A stretch of DNA of 64,000 nucleotides, from assembly GCA_045546695.1 (NCBI GenBank), contig JAZQDE010000015.1, forward strand, positions 1-64,000, in the 5' to 3' direction. Shown here piece by piece: positions 50,699-60,384 of the stretch; the stretch's first letter is position 1; each line of letters begins with the position of its first letter. The stretch comes from SIG424 sp045546695. GTDB taxonomy: Bacteria; Bacillota; Clostridia; UBA1212; UBA1255. The notes beneath the pieces were generated by a model. It had not been told where the DNA came from, made no database searches, and saw only the letters and a program-made list of their open reading frames with translations. The translations under genes were made by a program, and so were the position numbers.

Positions 50699-51294
50699 GC
50701 TATCAAGTCTCCTCCCATACATTCGCAACAACAGTCTGCACATATGAGAGATTGACAACAGTTACAAGCTTGGTCGGCTTCTCTGTATCCACGGCCGTCA
50801 GATTGGGTTCTGTATGCCCTGGCGTTCATATTCAGTGAATTATAGGCCTGTCTGTAAGCCTGGTTACCCGGATCCATATTAATCGCTGTCTGAAAATACT
50901 GTCTTGCCTGGTCATACCAGCCTTTCCTCTTTGCGATCTCACCCATAAGATAGTACCAATATGCTGTTCTCTTTTCTCCCGGCATTTTCTCCAATGCCAT
51001 CTGCGCTTCATCAAGTCTGCCTGCTCTTATCAGGCTGACAATTGATGAAAAATCTGCCTGATTAGTTGAATCGGTATATGTATACGAACCACCGTTTTTG
51101 CCGGAAGCACGATTTTTGGTAATGGTATCATAAGCCAGGTTAACCTCTTTGAGTTTTTCGGCTGCAAGTTCAGAAAGCGGATTGTTGCCGTACTGATCCG
51201 GATGATACTTTTTTACCAATTCACGGTAAGCTTTTTTTATTTCTTCGTCGGTGCTGTTTTCAGACACACCGAGAACCTCATATGGGTCTTTCAC
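50689..51294 (-). CDS. J-domain protein with TPR-like repeat and Cys-rich tail
   Basis: 201 residues. An N-terminal J domain (1-65) has the HPD motif in 'KKYHPDQYG', which stimulates DnaK ATPase. A short TPR-like helical region (about 85-155, 'YYLMGEIAKRKGWYDQARQYFQTAI') follows. The last 30 residues hold nine Cys ('CNCCQ', 'CADCCCECMGGD', 'CC'), a likely metal site. It is not DnaJ itself: the Gly/Phe and zinc-finger domains are missing. It overlaps the gene before (17 bases) and mutS2 after (10 bases). The upstream DUF5685-type neighbour suggests that the two work together, with unknown client. Confidence 0.88.
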   Translation of the reverse strand: MKDPYEVLGVSENSTDEEIKKAYRELVKKYHPDQYGNNPLSELAAEKLKEVNLAYDTITKNRASGKNGGSYTYTDSTNQADFSSIVSLIRAGRLDEAQMALEKMPGEKRTAYWYYLMGEIAKRKGWYDQARQYFQTAINMDPGNQAYRQAYNSLNMNARAYRTQSDGRGYREADQACNCCQSLICADCCCECMGGDLIACC

Positions 51295-52189
51295 TATTTT
51301 GTCCTCCTGTTACCTTTTCGGAAACGTTACGCATACCAAGATATACCAAATTGTCAATTATTGCAAATAAATCTCTGTTTATGCCTGTATTTTTGTTTTT
51401 AAAACCGTTTTTTATATTTTCCCATGCGTTTGCAGCGTTTGCAAGGCACATATCAATGGTGAAAATAACGCTGTCGCTGATTCCGGCTTTTTCCTGATTA
51501 TAGTAATTTTCATTATTGAGCAACACGTTGTATTGCTTCTTTTTCTTGTCCTCTTCTATGTCTGACACGGCATCAACAATATAAATCCATTTTCCGAGAT
51601 TATAACCAAATGTGCTCAGATTATCACTCATTGTCGGATTATTGTCGAAAAACTCATCGTCTTTCCACATAAAAATCTCAGAAAGCATTTTAGCTGTCGG
51701 TTCTGCCGCTTCATCAAGAATACTACAGTTGTTCTTTTCAAGCTTCAGCTGATCCTGCATATAGATTTCAATAAAATCGCATAGTATCGGACAGAAGCGT
51801 CTTGCTTTTCTGTAAGCACGTCTGATTGCCCTTGCTCCGGACTTTGAGAGAATGCTCTTGTTATCATAGTATGAATCCATCAGTTTATGATATTCAAGAA
51901 GTACGTTTACGCATGCGGCATATGTTATAGCCTTTGCGCCACTTGCCTGAGGACGTTTTTTTATCGGATGTGCGATACATTTTCCGGGTTTAATAACAAC
52001 ATCTTTATCCTGTGATGCGCAGACTGTCAGAATAACAGCAAGTGATGCAGCTTCATTAATCAACCCGAACCTCGGAAGCTGACCGAAGTTTTTGCCGATA
52101 CTTTTGCAGACACCACAGTAAAAAGCCCTGTAAACGTCATACTCGCGGATTTTCAATTCCGGTTTTAGAGGTGTTACGTAACCGAATAT
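51278..52189 (-). CDS. DUF5685-type protein, apparently starting at a non-standard ATA codon
   Basis: About 303 residues from the proposed start. 'YDVYRAFYCGVCKSIG' near the N-terminus and a helical body with further Cys ('CIAHPIKKR', 'AACVNVL', 'RFCPILCDF') match what I know of DUF5685, a clostridial family of unknown function. The first usual start codon (TTG at 52156) would remove the conserved stretch 'FGYVTPLKPEL' encoded just upstream in the same frame. That stretch is preceded by ATA (52189-52187) where homologues have ATG, with AAGGAG ten bases before it. Either initiation is at ATA (or ATT at 52195), or the start has been mutated. It overlaps the J-domain gene by 17 bases. Confidence 0.75.
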   Translation of the reverse strand: MFGYVTPLKPELKIREYDVYRAFYCGVCKSIGKNFGQLPRFGLINEAASLAVILTVCASQDKDVVIKPGKCIAHPIKKRPQASGAKAITYAACVNVLLEYHKLMDSYYDNKSILSKSGARAIRRAYRKARRFCPILCDFIEIYMQDQLKLEKNNCSILDEAAEPTAKMLSEIFMWKDDEFFDNNPTMSDNLSTFGYNLGKWIYIVDAVSDIEEDKKKKQYNVLLNNENYYNQEKAGISDSVIFTIDMCLANAANAWENIKNGFKNKNTGINRDLFAIIDNLVYLGMRNVSEKVTGGQNSERPI

Positions 52190-52204
52190 TTTAATCAGGC
52201 TCCT

Positions 52205-53173
52205 TTACAGTGACAGAATCCTACTTGTTTCTATCATCTTATCATCAATCGTTTTTACCATGTCAAGTGCTTCGTCAATATCGTAAGCAACATATTCATC
52301 GTGCTTTACAGCAACTACCTTATTCTTTTCACCGTTGGCAAGAAGTTCAGTTGCCTTTACAGCCATCAAAGATGCTGCAACACGGTCTCTTACAGTCGGG
52401 CTACCGCCTCTTTGGAGGTGACCGAGAATCGTGGCAGTTGTGGTAATTCCTGTAATATCTTTAATCTGCTTTGCGATATCCATCGTGCCGCCGATACCTT
52501 CTGCAATGATAACAACGTAGTGGTGTTTACCTCTGTTTCGGCAACCAATAATTGGTTTAATGATATCTGTGTCGATATTAAATTCTTTTTCCGGAAGAAT
52601 ACACGCTTCCGCACCGTCTGCTATCGCACAGTTGAGCGCAATATAACCGGCTTCCCTGCCCATAACTTCAACAACGCTGCATCTTTCATGTGAATAAGCT
52701 GTATCTTTGATGCGGTCAATTGCATCTATTACTGTATTGAGCGCAGTATCAAAACCAATTGTATATTCAGTACTTGAAACATCATTGTCGATTGTAGCAG
52801 GGATGCATATTACGTTTACGCCTTCTTTTGACAACGCTCTTGCTCCTCTGAAAGAGCCATCGCCACCGATAACAACTATTGCATCAAGCTTGAAAACATT
52901 TACCATACGGGCAGCTCTTTTAACACCTTCATCAGTAGTAAATTCTTTACTTCTTGCAGTCTGGAGGATTGTGCCGCCTCTGCTGATAATATCCGAAACA
53001 GAACGAAGATTCATTTCAAACATATCGCCGGCCAGAAGTCCTTCGTATCCTTTTCTGATTCCATAAACCTCAAATCCTCTATAAATTCCCGAACGCACAA
53101 CAGCTCTAATCGCTGCATTCATTCCCGGCGCGTCACCGCCTGACGTAAGAACTCCGATTCTCTTGATTGACAT
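52205..53173 (-). CDS. pfkA: ATP-dependent 6-phosphofructokinase
   Basis: 322 residues, the standard bacterial length. It converts fructose 6-phosphate to fructose 1,6-bisphosphate. 'GVLTSGGDAPGMNAAIRAVVR' region at the start, 'GGDGSFRGA' (Gly after the Asp indicates ATP rather than pyrophosphate), catalytic 'TIDNDV', 'MGREAGYIAL', 'EGIGG' and 'LGHLQRGGSPT' are intact. The ATG at 53173 follows GGAGGATG. It lies 19 bases after the glycosyltransferase gene and 15 before the DUF5685 start. Confidence 0.97.
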   Translation of the reverse strand: MSIKRIGVLTSGGDAPGMNAAIRAVVRSGIYRGFEVYGIRKGYEGLLAGDMFEMNLRSVSDIISRGGTILQTARSKEFTTDEGVKRAARMVNVFKLDAIVVIGGDGSFRGARALSKEGVNVICIPATIDNDVSSTEYTIGFDTALNTVIDAIDRIKDTAYSHERCSVVEVMGREAGYIALNCAIADGAEACILPEKEFNIDTDIIKPIIGCRNRGKHHYVVIIAEGIGGTMDIAKQIKDITGITTTATILGHLQRGGSPTVRDRVAASLMAVKATELLANGEKNKVVAVKHDEYVAYDIDEALDMVKTIDDKMIETSRILSL

Positions 53174-53192
53174 ATACTCATCCTCCTTAACA

Positions 53193-54740
53193 TTAATTCT
53201 TTTTGACCCAGAGGCCATACCTATAATTATCGTGAATATCGTCAGCTTCACATACAAATTCATAATTTTCCTGAAGAATATCATGTTTGTATTCAGAAGC
53301 AACGTGTTTTTGTGTCGTTCTTGTAACAACAAAGTCAACTTTCTGGTTTTTAAGCATACTGTTCTGCTCATCATACATTTCAGGCAACGCTTCTTTCGGA
53401 ATGTTGACTCTGCAGAAATACTTGTTTATTGGTCTGATATCAGCCGCAAGATAAAAGCCCTGGTCAATAAATCCGTAATTCAGTAACGTTGGGTCATCTA
53501 TATTGTTACTTTCACAAATCTCGTCAATCTTGTTTGCAAATTTAATCTGTGCATATTCAGTATCCGCCTTGCCAAGATATGGAAAACAATTGCTGAATAA
53601 TACAGTCGCGCACATTACACACACCAGAATAACAGCTGCAACTGCAATCCTGAATTTTTTTAAAAGCACACCGACTTTATTAAAGTCAAGCAGAAAACCT
53701 ATTATTGCTATCACTCCAAATACTGCAAACGGAGCAAGCACGAGCAAGTAATAATCATACCACACGCCACCCCAGTAAATCAGAACGTATGCAATCAGGA
53801 AGCATACAAGAACTGACAATCTTTTTGCCAATTTTTTCACATACTTATTATTTGCGAAAAATCCGACAATACCACAGAAGAATACAATCAGAAGCACCTT
53901 GTTTTCGTCGAAATTCCTGCCGACTGATTCGATAATCTTTATAACTCTGTCCCAGACAGACAGTTCCTTTGCGTATAGGAAAACGTTACAATAAATGTAA
54001 GTATAAAGAAAATCAATTACGTTTCCTTTAATCAGATGGTAAATAAATACGGGTGCAGTCAGTGCACCGAAGCCAATCAGGAACATTCCCACACTCTTGA
54101 AAAATCTTTTCCATTCTTTGTTAATAAGCATCGGAATATACGTAACAAGTGCCCATCCGATCCAGAATCCAAGAAGTGTAAACTTATACCATAAAGTAAA
54201 CGCCACAAAAGCACCATTGAGAATAAGTGTTTTGTTGCCTGGTATATCCTCTTTGAGCATGTAATACAAGGTAATAACGAGGAAAACATACACAAATTCC
54301 TCATTGTTATTGCCTCTTAAGAAACATCTCGTTGTCGATGTCAGTGCAGCTGTAATGACCGCCACCAGAACAGACGGCAGTGGTTTTAAGTACAGATTTG
54401 CGATCTTGTACAGGAATAAAATGTAAACGAACATAAATATCAGCTCGATAAAGAATATTCCTATCATCGATTCTGTCGAAAAAACAGCAGCAAGCTCGTG
54501 CATCAGGTACGTGTAAGTGCCCTTGTGGTCGAACAAGTCTGTATAAACGTCTTTACCCTCAAGCATTTCCCTGCCGATTGTGAAAAAAATGTTCTGATCT
54601 ACTCTGTTATGAAGCGGAAAAAGAAAAGAACACATTGAGCAGAAAGTCGTTATAAAAAATGCCATTGCGCCAAAAAACGCATAGCGTATTACGTCAATTC
54701 TGTTATCTGAAATCTTATTTTTTATCTGACACAAACGCAA
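53193..54740 (-). CDS. Polytopic membrane protein, GT39/PMT-like glycosyltransferase
   Basis: About 515 residues with roughly eleven predicted membrane spans and a soluble C-terminal tail of about 110 residues. The first extracytoplasmic loop holds 'VDQNIFFTIGREMLEGK' followed by 'DLFDHKGTYTYLMHE', the Asp-containing pattern seen in ArnT/PMT-like (GT-C fold) enzymes that use polyprenyl-phosphate sugars. Acceptor and sugar cannot be told. The start is uncertain: a TTG at 54740 with AAGGAG ten bases upstream is preferred; it overlaps the 3' end of dnaE by 26 bases. Confidence 0.75.
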   Translation of the reverse strand: MRLCQIKNKISDNRIDVIRYAFFGAMAFFITTFCSMCSFLFPLHNRVDQNIFFTIGREMLEGKDVYTDLFDHKGTYTYLMHELAAVFSTESMIGIFFIELIFMFVYILFLYKIANLYLKPLPSVLVAVITAALTSTTRCFLRGNNNEEFVYVFLVITLYYMLKEDIPGNKTLILNGAFVAFTLWYKFTLLGFWIGWALVTYIPMLINKEWKRFFKSVGMFLIGFGALTAPVFIYHLIKGNVIDFLYTYIYCNVFLYAKELSVWDRVIKIIESVGRNFDENKVLLIVFFCGIVGFFANNKYVKKLAKRLSVLVCFLIAYVLIYWGGVWYDYYLLVLAPFAVFGVIAIIGFLLDFNKVGVLLKKFRIAVAAVILVCVMCATVLFSNCFPYLGKADTEYAQIKFANKIDEICESNNIDDPTLLNYGFIDQGFYLAADIRPINKYFCRVNIPKEALPEMYDEQNSMLKNQKVDFVVTRTTQKHVASEYKHDILQENYEFVCEADDIHDNYRYGLWVKKN

Positions 54741-57700
54741 GATTGTACATCTCCTTAATAACATCATCCTGTGCATCTATTGTGCCGGTGAAAAGTAATT
54801 CACCCGAAATATCGTCATATACATTTATCTTGTCTGATCCCTCAAAGTACCGTATAAACGAAATTAACCTGTTTAAGGCACAACCTTTGCATTGTACATT
54901 AATTGAGTTGCTTTTTACAATACTTTTTTTAATTATATCAATGCCCATAACGTATTGCTCTACCGGCATAAGTTCTTCAGGAATAATTTTAGGACTCTCG
55001 TCTTCTCTGATGCTTAGTCTGCCACGAAGGCCTATCAGACCATCCTGTACAAGAAGATGGCTGTATTTTTCAAGTGTCTTCGGAAAAACAATCAACTCAA
55101 TTGAACCGTACATGTCTTCAAGAGTAACAAACGCCATCATAGAATTGTTTTTAGTGATTTTTTTCTTGATAGCCACGATAACACCTGCAATATTGACAGT
55201 CATATTATCCTTGATATCACTTTGTGAATCATGTTCAAAATCATTGTTTTCTTCGCTTGTCTGTACAATATCAGACGTTCTGATTGTAGATATTCTACTT
55301 ATATCAGCAGCATATTTTTCAAGCGGATGACCTGAAAAATAAATACCTATGACATCTTTTTCCATTTTAAGAAGCTGCTGTGGCTCAAATTCAGGAATAT
55401 CAGGATAATCGAATGACTTTTGTGCTGCAAGATCGTCATCCTCACCAAACATATCGAATATATTAAGCTGGCCCTCCATACGATGTTTGCTGTCTGATAC
55501 GGCAGATTCAAATAAATATTCAAAACAAGAAAGCAGCGACGCCCTGGTTTTTCCGAATTCATCAAAACAGCCTGCCATTATAAAATGTTCTGTATGTCTC
55601 TTGTTAACCTGCGTGGTTGCCATTCTGTTGCAAAAATCTTCAAGAGATCTGAATCTTCCGTTTTCAGCGCGTTCTCTTGTAATTGCATCTACAACCTGCA
55701 GACCTATATTCTTTATACCACCGAGTCCAAAATAAATTTTGCCCTCATTTACTGTAAATTTACCATAGCCTTTGTTGATATCCGGCGGAAGCACCTGAAT
55801 ATCCATTTGTTTACACTCTGTAATATACTGGGCAACTTTTCCGGGGTTGTCTATATTGCTGTTCATAAGAGCGCACATATATTCAACAGGATAATACGTT
55901 TTGAGCCATGCAGTCTCGTAACCTACTACTGCATAACACGCTGCATGTGCCTTGTTGAAGGCATAGCTGGCAAAATCTGTCATCTGGTCGAAAATCTTAT
56001 TGGAAATCTCTTCGCTCACACCATTTTTAAGGCCGCCCTCTACGAAATTCACGCGTTCTTTTGCCATTACATCATGCTTCTTTTTTGCCATGGCACGACG
56101 TACAAGGTCAGATTGTCCCATCGTATAACCTGCAAGGTCGCGTACTATCTGCATTACCTGTTCCTGGTAAACCATACAGCCATACGTAACGTCAAGAATC
56201 GGCTTTAATTTTGGATGGAGATATTTTACATTCTGAGGGTTCTTTTTATTTTCGATATACGTCGGTATCTGGTCCATCGGACCGGGCCTGTAGAGGGCAA
56301 TTCCGGCGATAATATCTTCTAATGATGATGGTTCAAGCTCCATCATAAAACGCGTCATTCCGGCACTTTCAAGCTGAAAAATACCGGATGTCTTGCCGTC
56401 TGATATTGTTTTGAAAACTGCCGGGTCGTTCATAACCATATTATCAAAATCTACAGTTACGTTGTGTTGACTTTTCACGAGTTCAAGTGCGTCCTGAATA
56501 ACAGTAAGAGTCTTCAGACCGAGAAAGTCTACCTTGAGCAAGCCGAGCTTTTCAAGTGTTGTCATCGGAAACTGCGTCACACTGCTGTCGCCCGTCTTAT
56601 GAACAGGAACGTAATCTGTAACAGGATTCTTTGTAAGCACAACGCCGGCTGCATGAGTCGATACATTTCGCGGCATACCTTCAAGCTGCATTGCAGTATC
56701 AAGTAAATCACGCATAACAGCATCAGATTCATATTTTGCCTTAAGTTCGGGAATGGTCTCTATCGCACCTTGTATTGTTGATGCTTTTCCGGGCACCATA
56801 GGTACCATTTTAGCGATTGTATCTACGTCAGCATACGGAATGTCAAGTACTCTGCCAACGTCTCTTATTGAGCCTCTGGCGGCCATTGTACCGAACGTAA
56901 CAATCTGTGCTACCATGTCAGCACCGTATTTGCTAATAACGTATTCGATAACTTCTTTACGTCTCTCATCACTGAAGTCAACGTCAAAGTCAGGCATGCT
57001 GATTCTTTCCGGATTCAGGAAACGCTCAAAAGCAAGATTATATTTCAATGAGTCAATATTTGTTATTTTAAGGCAATACGCAACGAGACTTCCGGCGCCT
57101 GAGCCTCTGCCCGGACCTACCGTAATTCCATGGTCTTTTGCGTATTTTATAAAGTCCCACACGATGAGATAGTACTCTGCATATCCCATTTTGATTATAA
57201 CGCCAAGTTCGTATTCCAACCGCTGCATTGCAACTTCAGGAATACCTTGCGGGTATCTTACTTGCGCGCCTTCCATACACAGTTTTCTTAAATATTCAGC
57301 AGGCGTAAGACCTCCCGGAATATCAAACTGTGGCAGAACGCTTCGTCCGAATTCAATCTCAACGTTACACATGTCTGCTATTTTCACAGTATTTTCCAGT
57401 GCTTCGGGATAATCGGTGAAAAGTTCAGACATTTCCTGTGGTGATTTAAGATAAACCTGATCAGTTTCAAAACGCATTCTGTCAGTATCGGTATATTTTT
57501 TACCTGTCTGGATGCACATCAATATATCCTGCGCGCGTGCGTCTTCTTTTCTGATGAAATGCACGTCGTTTGTGGCAATCAGCGGAATACCTGTCTCTTT
57601 ATGGATATTGATAAGTCCCCTGTTTACTATCATCTGCTCTTCAATATCATTGCTCTGAAGTTCAAGATAATAATTGCCTTCACCGAAAATCTCAAGAAAT

Positions 57701-58179
57701 TCGAGTGCCGTTTTCTTTGCGCCTTCAAGGTCACCTGCGAGTATTTTCTGCGGCACATCGCCACCGATACATGCCGAAGCACAGATGATACCTTCTGAAA
57801 ATTCACGTAAAAGATTCATATCGACTCTTGGCTTGTAATAATAGCCCTCTGTAAAGGCTTTAGAGACGATTTTCACCAGATTATGGTATCCTGTATTGTT
57901 TTTCGCAAGAAGCAGAAGATGCCCGTAATTGTTGTCAATTCCGGGCGCCTTATCAAAACGTGTACGTGGACTTGTATACACTTCACAGCCTAATATCGGC
58001 TTGATACCATTCTTTTTACATTCTTCGTAAAAATCAATTACGCCATACATTACACCATGGTCAGTGATGGCAAGACTGTGCATACCAAGCTCCGATGCAG
58101 CCTTTGCTATTTCTTTAATGCGGCATGCACCGTCGAGCAAACTGTATTCGGTATGAACGTGAAGATGTACAAAATCCAT
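54715..58179 (-). CDS. dnaE: DNA polymerase III subunit alpha, DnaE type
   Basis: 1154 residues. N-terminal PHP domain ('FVHLHVHTEYSLLDG', 'AITDHGVMYG', 'LGCEVYT'), polymerase core with 'GPGRGSGAGSLVAYCL', catalytic Asp pair in 'PDFDVDFSDERR', third acidic site 'LKVDFLGLKT', helix-hairpin-helix, and a C-terminal OB domain ('VNIAGVIVAIKKKITKNN'). The PHP metal residues appear kept, so a PHP-linked exonuclease is possible. In firmicutes DnaE usually works beside PolC. It begins two bases after the phosphoglucomutase stop. Confidence 0.97.
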   Translation of the reverse strand: MDFVHLHVHTEYSLLDGACRIKEIAKAASELGMHSLAITDHGVMYGVIDFYEECKKNGIKPILGCEVYTSPRTRFDKAPGIDNNYGHLLLLAKNNTGYHNLVKIVSKAFTEGYYYKPRVDMNLLREFSEGIICASACIGGDVPQKILAGDLEGAKKTALEFLEIFGEGNYYLELQSNDIEEQMIVNRGLINIHKETGIPLIATNDVHFIRKEDARAQDILMCIQTGKKYTDTDRMRFETDQVYLKSPQEMSELFTDYPEALENTVKIADMCNVEIEFGRSVLPQFDIPGGLTPAEYLRKLCMEGAQVRYPQGIPEVAMQRLEYELGVIIKMGYAEYYLIVWDFIKYAKDHGITVGPGRGSGAGSLVAYCLKITNIDSLKYNLAFERFLNPERISMPDFDVDFSDERRKEVIEYVISKYGADMVAQIVTFGTMAARGSIRDVGRVLDIPYADVDTIAKMVPMVPGKASTIQGAIETIPELKAKYESDAVMRDLLDTAMQLEGMPRNVSTHAAGVVLTKNPVTDYVPVHKTGDSSVTQFPMTTLEKLGLLKVDFLGLKTLTVIQDALELVKSQHNVTVDFDNMVMNDPAVFKTISDGKTSGIFQLESAGMTRFMMELEPSSLEDIIAGIALYRPGPMDQIPTYIENKKNPQNVKYLHPKLKPILDVTYGCMVYQEQVMQIVRDLAGYTMGQSDLVRRAMAKKKHDVMAKERVNFVEGGLKNGVSEEISNKIFDQMTDFASYAFNKAHAACYAVVGYETAWLKTYYPVEYMCALMNSNIDNPGKVAQYITECKQMDIQVLPPDINKGYGKFTVNEGKIYFGLGGIKNIGLQVVDAITRERAENGRFRSLEDFCNRMATTQVNKRHTEHFIMAGCFDEFGKTRASLLSCFEYLFESAVSDSKHRMEGQLNIFDMFGEDDDLAAQKSFDYPDIPEFEPQQLLKMEKDVIGIYFSGHPLEKYAADISRISTIRTSDIVQTSEENNDFEHDSQSDIKDNMTVNIAGVIVAIKKKITKNNSMMAFVTLEDMYGSIELIVFPKTLEKYSHLLVQDGLIGLRGRLSIREDESPKIIPEELMPVEQYVMGIDIIKKSIVKSNSINVQCKGCALNRLISFIRYFEGSDKINVYDDISGELLFTGTIDAQDDVIKEMYNLAFVSDKK

Positions 58180-58181
58180 TA

Positions 58182-59891
58182 TTATTCTTTGTCTTTTACT
58201 ATATCAAGAATAGCTGCGGCAACTTTATCTTTAAGTTGAATTGTGTTGTTGTAGGCAGCCATTTTGCTGTCGCCTTTGCCGCCGAAGTAAATCTTTACCT
58301 TCGGCTCTGTACCTGAAGGACGAACCATAAAATATCCATTATCAAAGCTTGCGCTTACCATGTCACACTTTGGAATCTCATTGCCGTCTGCGAGCATATC
58401 TGCATAAGAAACAGGAGCAGTATCGATAATATTGCATTTTTTATCTCTCAATGTAGCCATAAGTTCTTTTGTCTTGATAAGGCCTGACTCGCCCTTGAGT
58501 ACCAATGACACCTGAATCTCATGCTGGAAGCCATATTTTTCATAGATGCTGTCAAGAGCCTCAACAAGTGTCATGCCCTTTGCTTTATAGTAGCTTGCAG
58601 CTTCTGCCAGGTATACACATGCGCCGATAGCGTCTTTATCCTTGGCATAATTGCCGAATAAATAGCCACAGCTCTCTTCAAAGCCGAAAATAAACTTCTT
58701 GCCCTCGTTTTCTTCAAGATTGCTTGCAAGGTCACCGATATATCTGAAACCAACCGGCACGTCACGATACATGATACCATTTGCTTCGCACATAGCTTTT
58801 GCCACTCTTGTTGAAACGATTGATGATATTACGAGTGCATTTTCAATTGATTTTTTAGCAGATACTCTTGCTGTGATTGCTCTGTCAAGCAGGATAATAC
58901 CAATCTGGTTGCCTGTCAGCATCACGTAATTGCCATCCTTATCCTTTGCAACAACACCTGCACGGTCACTGTCAGGATCTGTCGCAATCGCAATATCAGC
59001 ATTCTTTTCTTTTGCCAGCGCTGTAGCAAGCTCAAGAGCTTCAGCATTTTCAGGATTTGGAACTTTTACTGTTGAAAAGTTGCCATCAGGAACCATCTGG
59101 CTGTCTACAGTATATACATTTGTGATGCCACATGCTTTAAGACACTCAGGTACCCATTTTGCGCCGCAACCATGAAGTGGTGTGTATACAACTGAAATAT
59201 TCTTTGCATTTTCAAGGAATTCTTTTTTGTTTACGATTGTCTGAAGAAGTGCATTTGAAAATGCTTTTTTAATCTGATTATCAAGAATCTTAATCTTGTT
59301 GCCCTGCTTTAAGTAGTCAAAGCTGAATGTTGCAAGCTTTGAATAATCTTCAAAACCATTCATAATATCAGAGATTGCTTTGCATGCGTCAGGACCGAGC
59401 TGCGCGCCGTCACTGCCGTATACCTTGTATCCGTTGTACTGCTTCGGATTGTGGCTGGCTGTAATCATAACACCTGCTGCGCACTTGAACTTTGTAATTG
59501 AATATGAGAGCACCGGTACCGGGCAAATCTCAGGATGCATAAGTGTCTTTATCTCATAACCTGCGAAGATTGACGCTGCCTCCATTGCGAATTCTTTTGA
59601 AAAATTCCTGCTGTCATATCCGATAACAATACCTGCCTGGCGTGCCTGCGCGCCAAGATTTGAAATATATGTTGCAACTGCATGGCTTACTTTTCTGACT
59701 ACGTATAAATTGATTCTGTTAGTACCGGCTCCGATTACACCTCTGATGCCGGCTGTACCAAAGTCAAGTTCTCTGTAGAATCTGTCTCTGATAGCTTCCG
59801 GATCGTTTTCTATAGCCGTGAGCTCATCCCTTGTTTTTTTATCAAAATAATAACCTGTCTTCCATTGTTTGTAAGTAGCCATTATATCCAT
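58182..59891 (-). CDS. Phosphoglucomutase / phosphomannomutase family enzyme
   Basis: 569 residues, alpha-D-phosphohexomutase superfamily (PgcA/PGM2 type by length). It interconverts glucose 1- and 6-phosphate. The phosphoserine loop 'MITASHNPKQYNG', metal loop 'DPDSDRAG', sugar loop 'GFEESCGYLFG' and phosphate loop 'RPSGTEPKVKIY' are intact. AGGAGAG lies seven bases before the ATG. Own promoter at 59927-59955. With the ROK kinase and MalQ it connects glucose, G6P and glucan metabolism. Confidence 0.95.
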   Translation of the reverse strand: MDIMATYKQWKTGYYFDKKTRDELTAIENDPEAIRDRFYRELDFGTAGIRGVIGAGTNRINLYVVRKVSHAVATYISNLGAQARQAGIVIGYDSRNFSKEFAMEAASIFAGYEIKTLMHPEICPVPVLSYSITKFKCAAGVMITASHNPKQYNGYKVYGSDGAQLGPDACKAISDIMNGFEDYSKLATFSFDYLKQGNKIKILDNQIKKAFSNALLQTIVNKKEFLENAKNISVVYTPLHGCGAKWVPECLKACGITNVYTVDSQMVPDGNFSTVKVPNPENAEALELATALAKEKNADIAIATDPDSDRAGVVAKDKDGNYVMLTGNQIGIILLDRAITARVSAKKSIENALVISSIVSTRVAKAMCEANGIMYRDVPVGFRYIGDLASNLEENEGKKFIFGFEESCGYLFGNYAKDKDAIGACVYLAEAASYYKAKGMTLVEALDSIYEKYGFQHEIQVSLVLKGESGLIKTKELMATLRDKKCNIIDTAPVSYADMLADGNEIPKCDMVSASFDNGYFMVRPSGTEPKVKIYFGGKGDSKMAAYNNTIQLKDKVAAAILDIVKDKE

Positions 59892-59926
59892 GCAATATCT
59901 CTCCTTTTGTTTTTCTCTGATTTTTT

Positions 59927-59955
59927 ATTATACGATATTTTCACTGTAAAATCAA
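59927..59955 (-). promoter_or_regulatory. Promoter of the phosphoglucomutase-dnaE-malQ cluster
   Basis: Minus strand: TTGATT (59955-59950), 17-bp spacer, perfect TATAAT (59932-59927). The -35 lies within the last codons of rimI. It is about 36 bases upstream of the ATG at 59891. Confidence 0.75.
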
Positions 59956-60384
59956 ACGCATATTAACGGCATCCGTATATGTTCCGTCAGGATGTTTATA
60001 ATATTTTTCGCGTATGTTCAGTGTATCAAAACCTGCTTTTTTATATAGTTCTATAGCCGGTACGTTGTTTATGTCAACCTCAAGCAAAATCTCCTGCGCT
60101 GTCACGAGATTATTTTTCATCTCATCAATAAGCTTCATGCCAAGGCCTTTTTTTCTGTATTCCGGCATAACTGCAATCCTGAGAATCTCTGCAGATTCAA
60201 ATAATTCTCTGTAGCTGATATAGCCTGCAGTTTCTTTTTCATCATATATGATATACACATGTGAAAAGTTATTTGAGTATTCAAACTCAAGCATTTGTAT
60301 GCCCCACGCATCGTCAAAACACGTTTTTTCTATCTTTTCAATATATTCAAGTTCGTTTTTGTCTGATACTTTCTTGATTGTCAT
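59941..60384 (-). CDS. rimI: GNAT acetyltransferase, RimI-like (ribosomal protein S18 alanine N-acetyltransferase)
   Basis: 147 residues with the GNAT acetyl-CoA loop 'VMPEYRKKGLGMKLID', the 'LLEVDINNVPAIELYKKAGF' segment typical of RimI, and 'FDDAWGIQMLEFE' near the start. RimI acetylates the N-terminal Ala of S18 in enteric bacteria. In firmicutes it lies, as here, directly after tsaB. ATGA overlap with tsaB (60381-60384). Confidence 0.9.
   Translation of the reverse strand: MTIKKVSDKNELEYIEKIEKTCFDDAWGIQMLEFEYSNNFSHVYIIYDEKETAGYISYRELFESAEILRIAVMPEYRKKGLGMKLIDEMKNNLVTAQEILLEVDINNVPAIELYKKAGFDTLNIREKYYKHPDGTYTDAVNMRLILQ

Noticed and set aside
54659..56208. Plus-strand open frames of about 200 codons opposite dnaE and the GT39-like gene.
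   Set aside because: They lack ribosome binding sites and recognisable domains, and lie wholly inside well-supported genes on the other strand.
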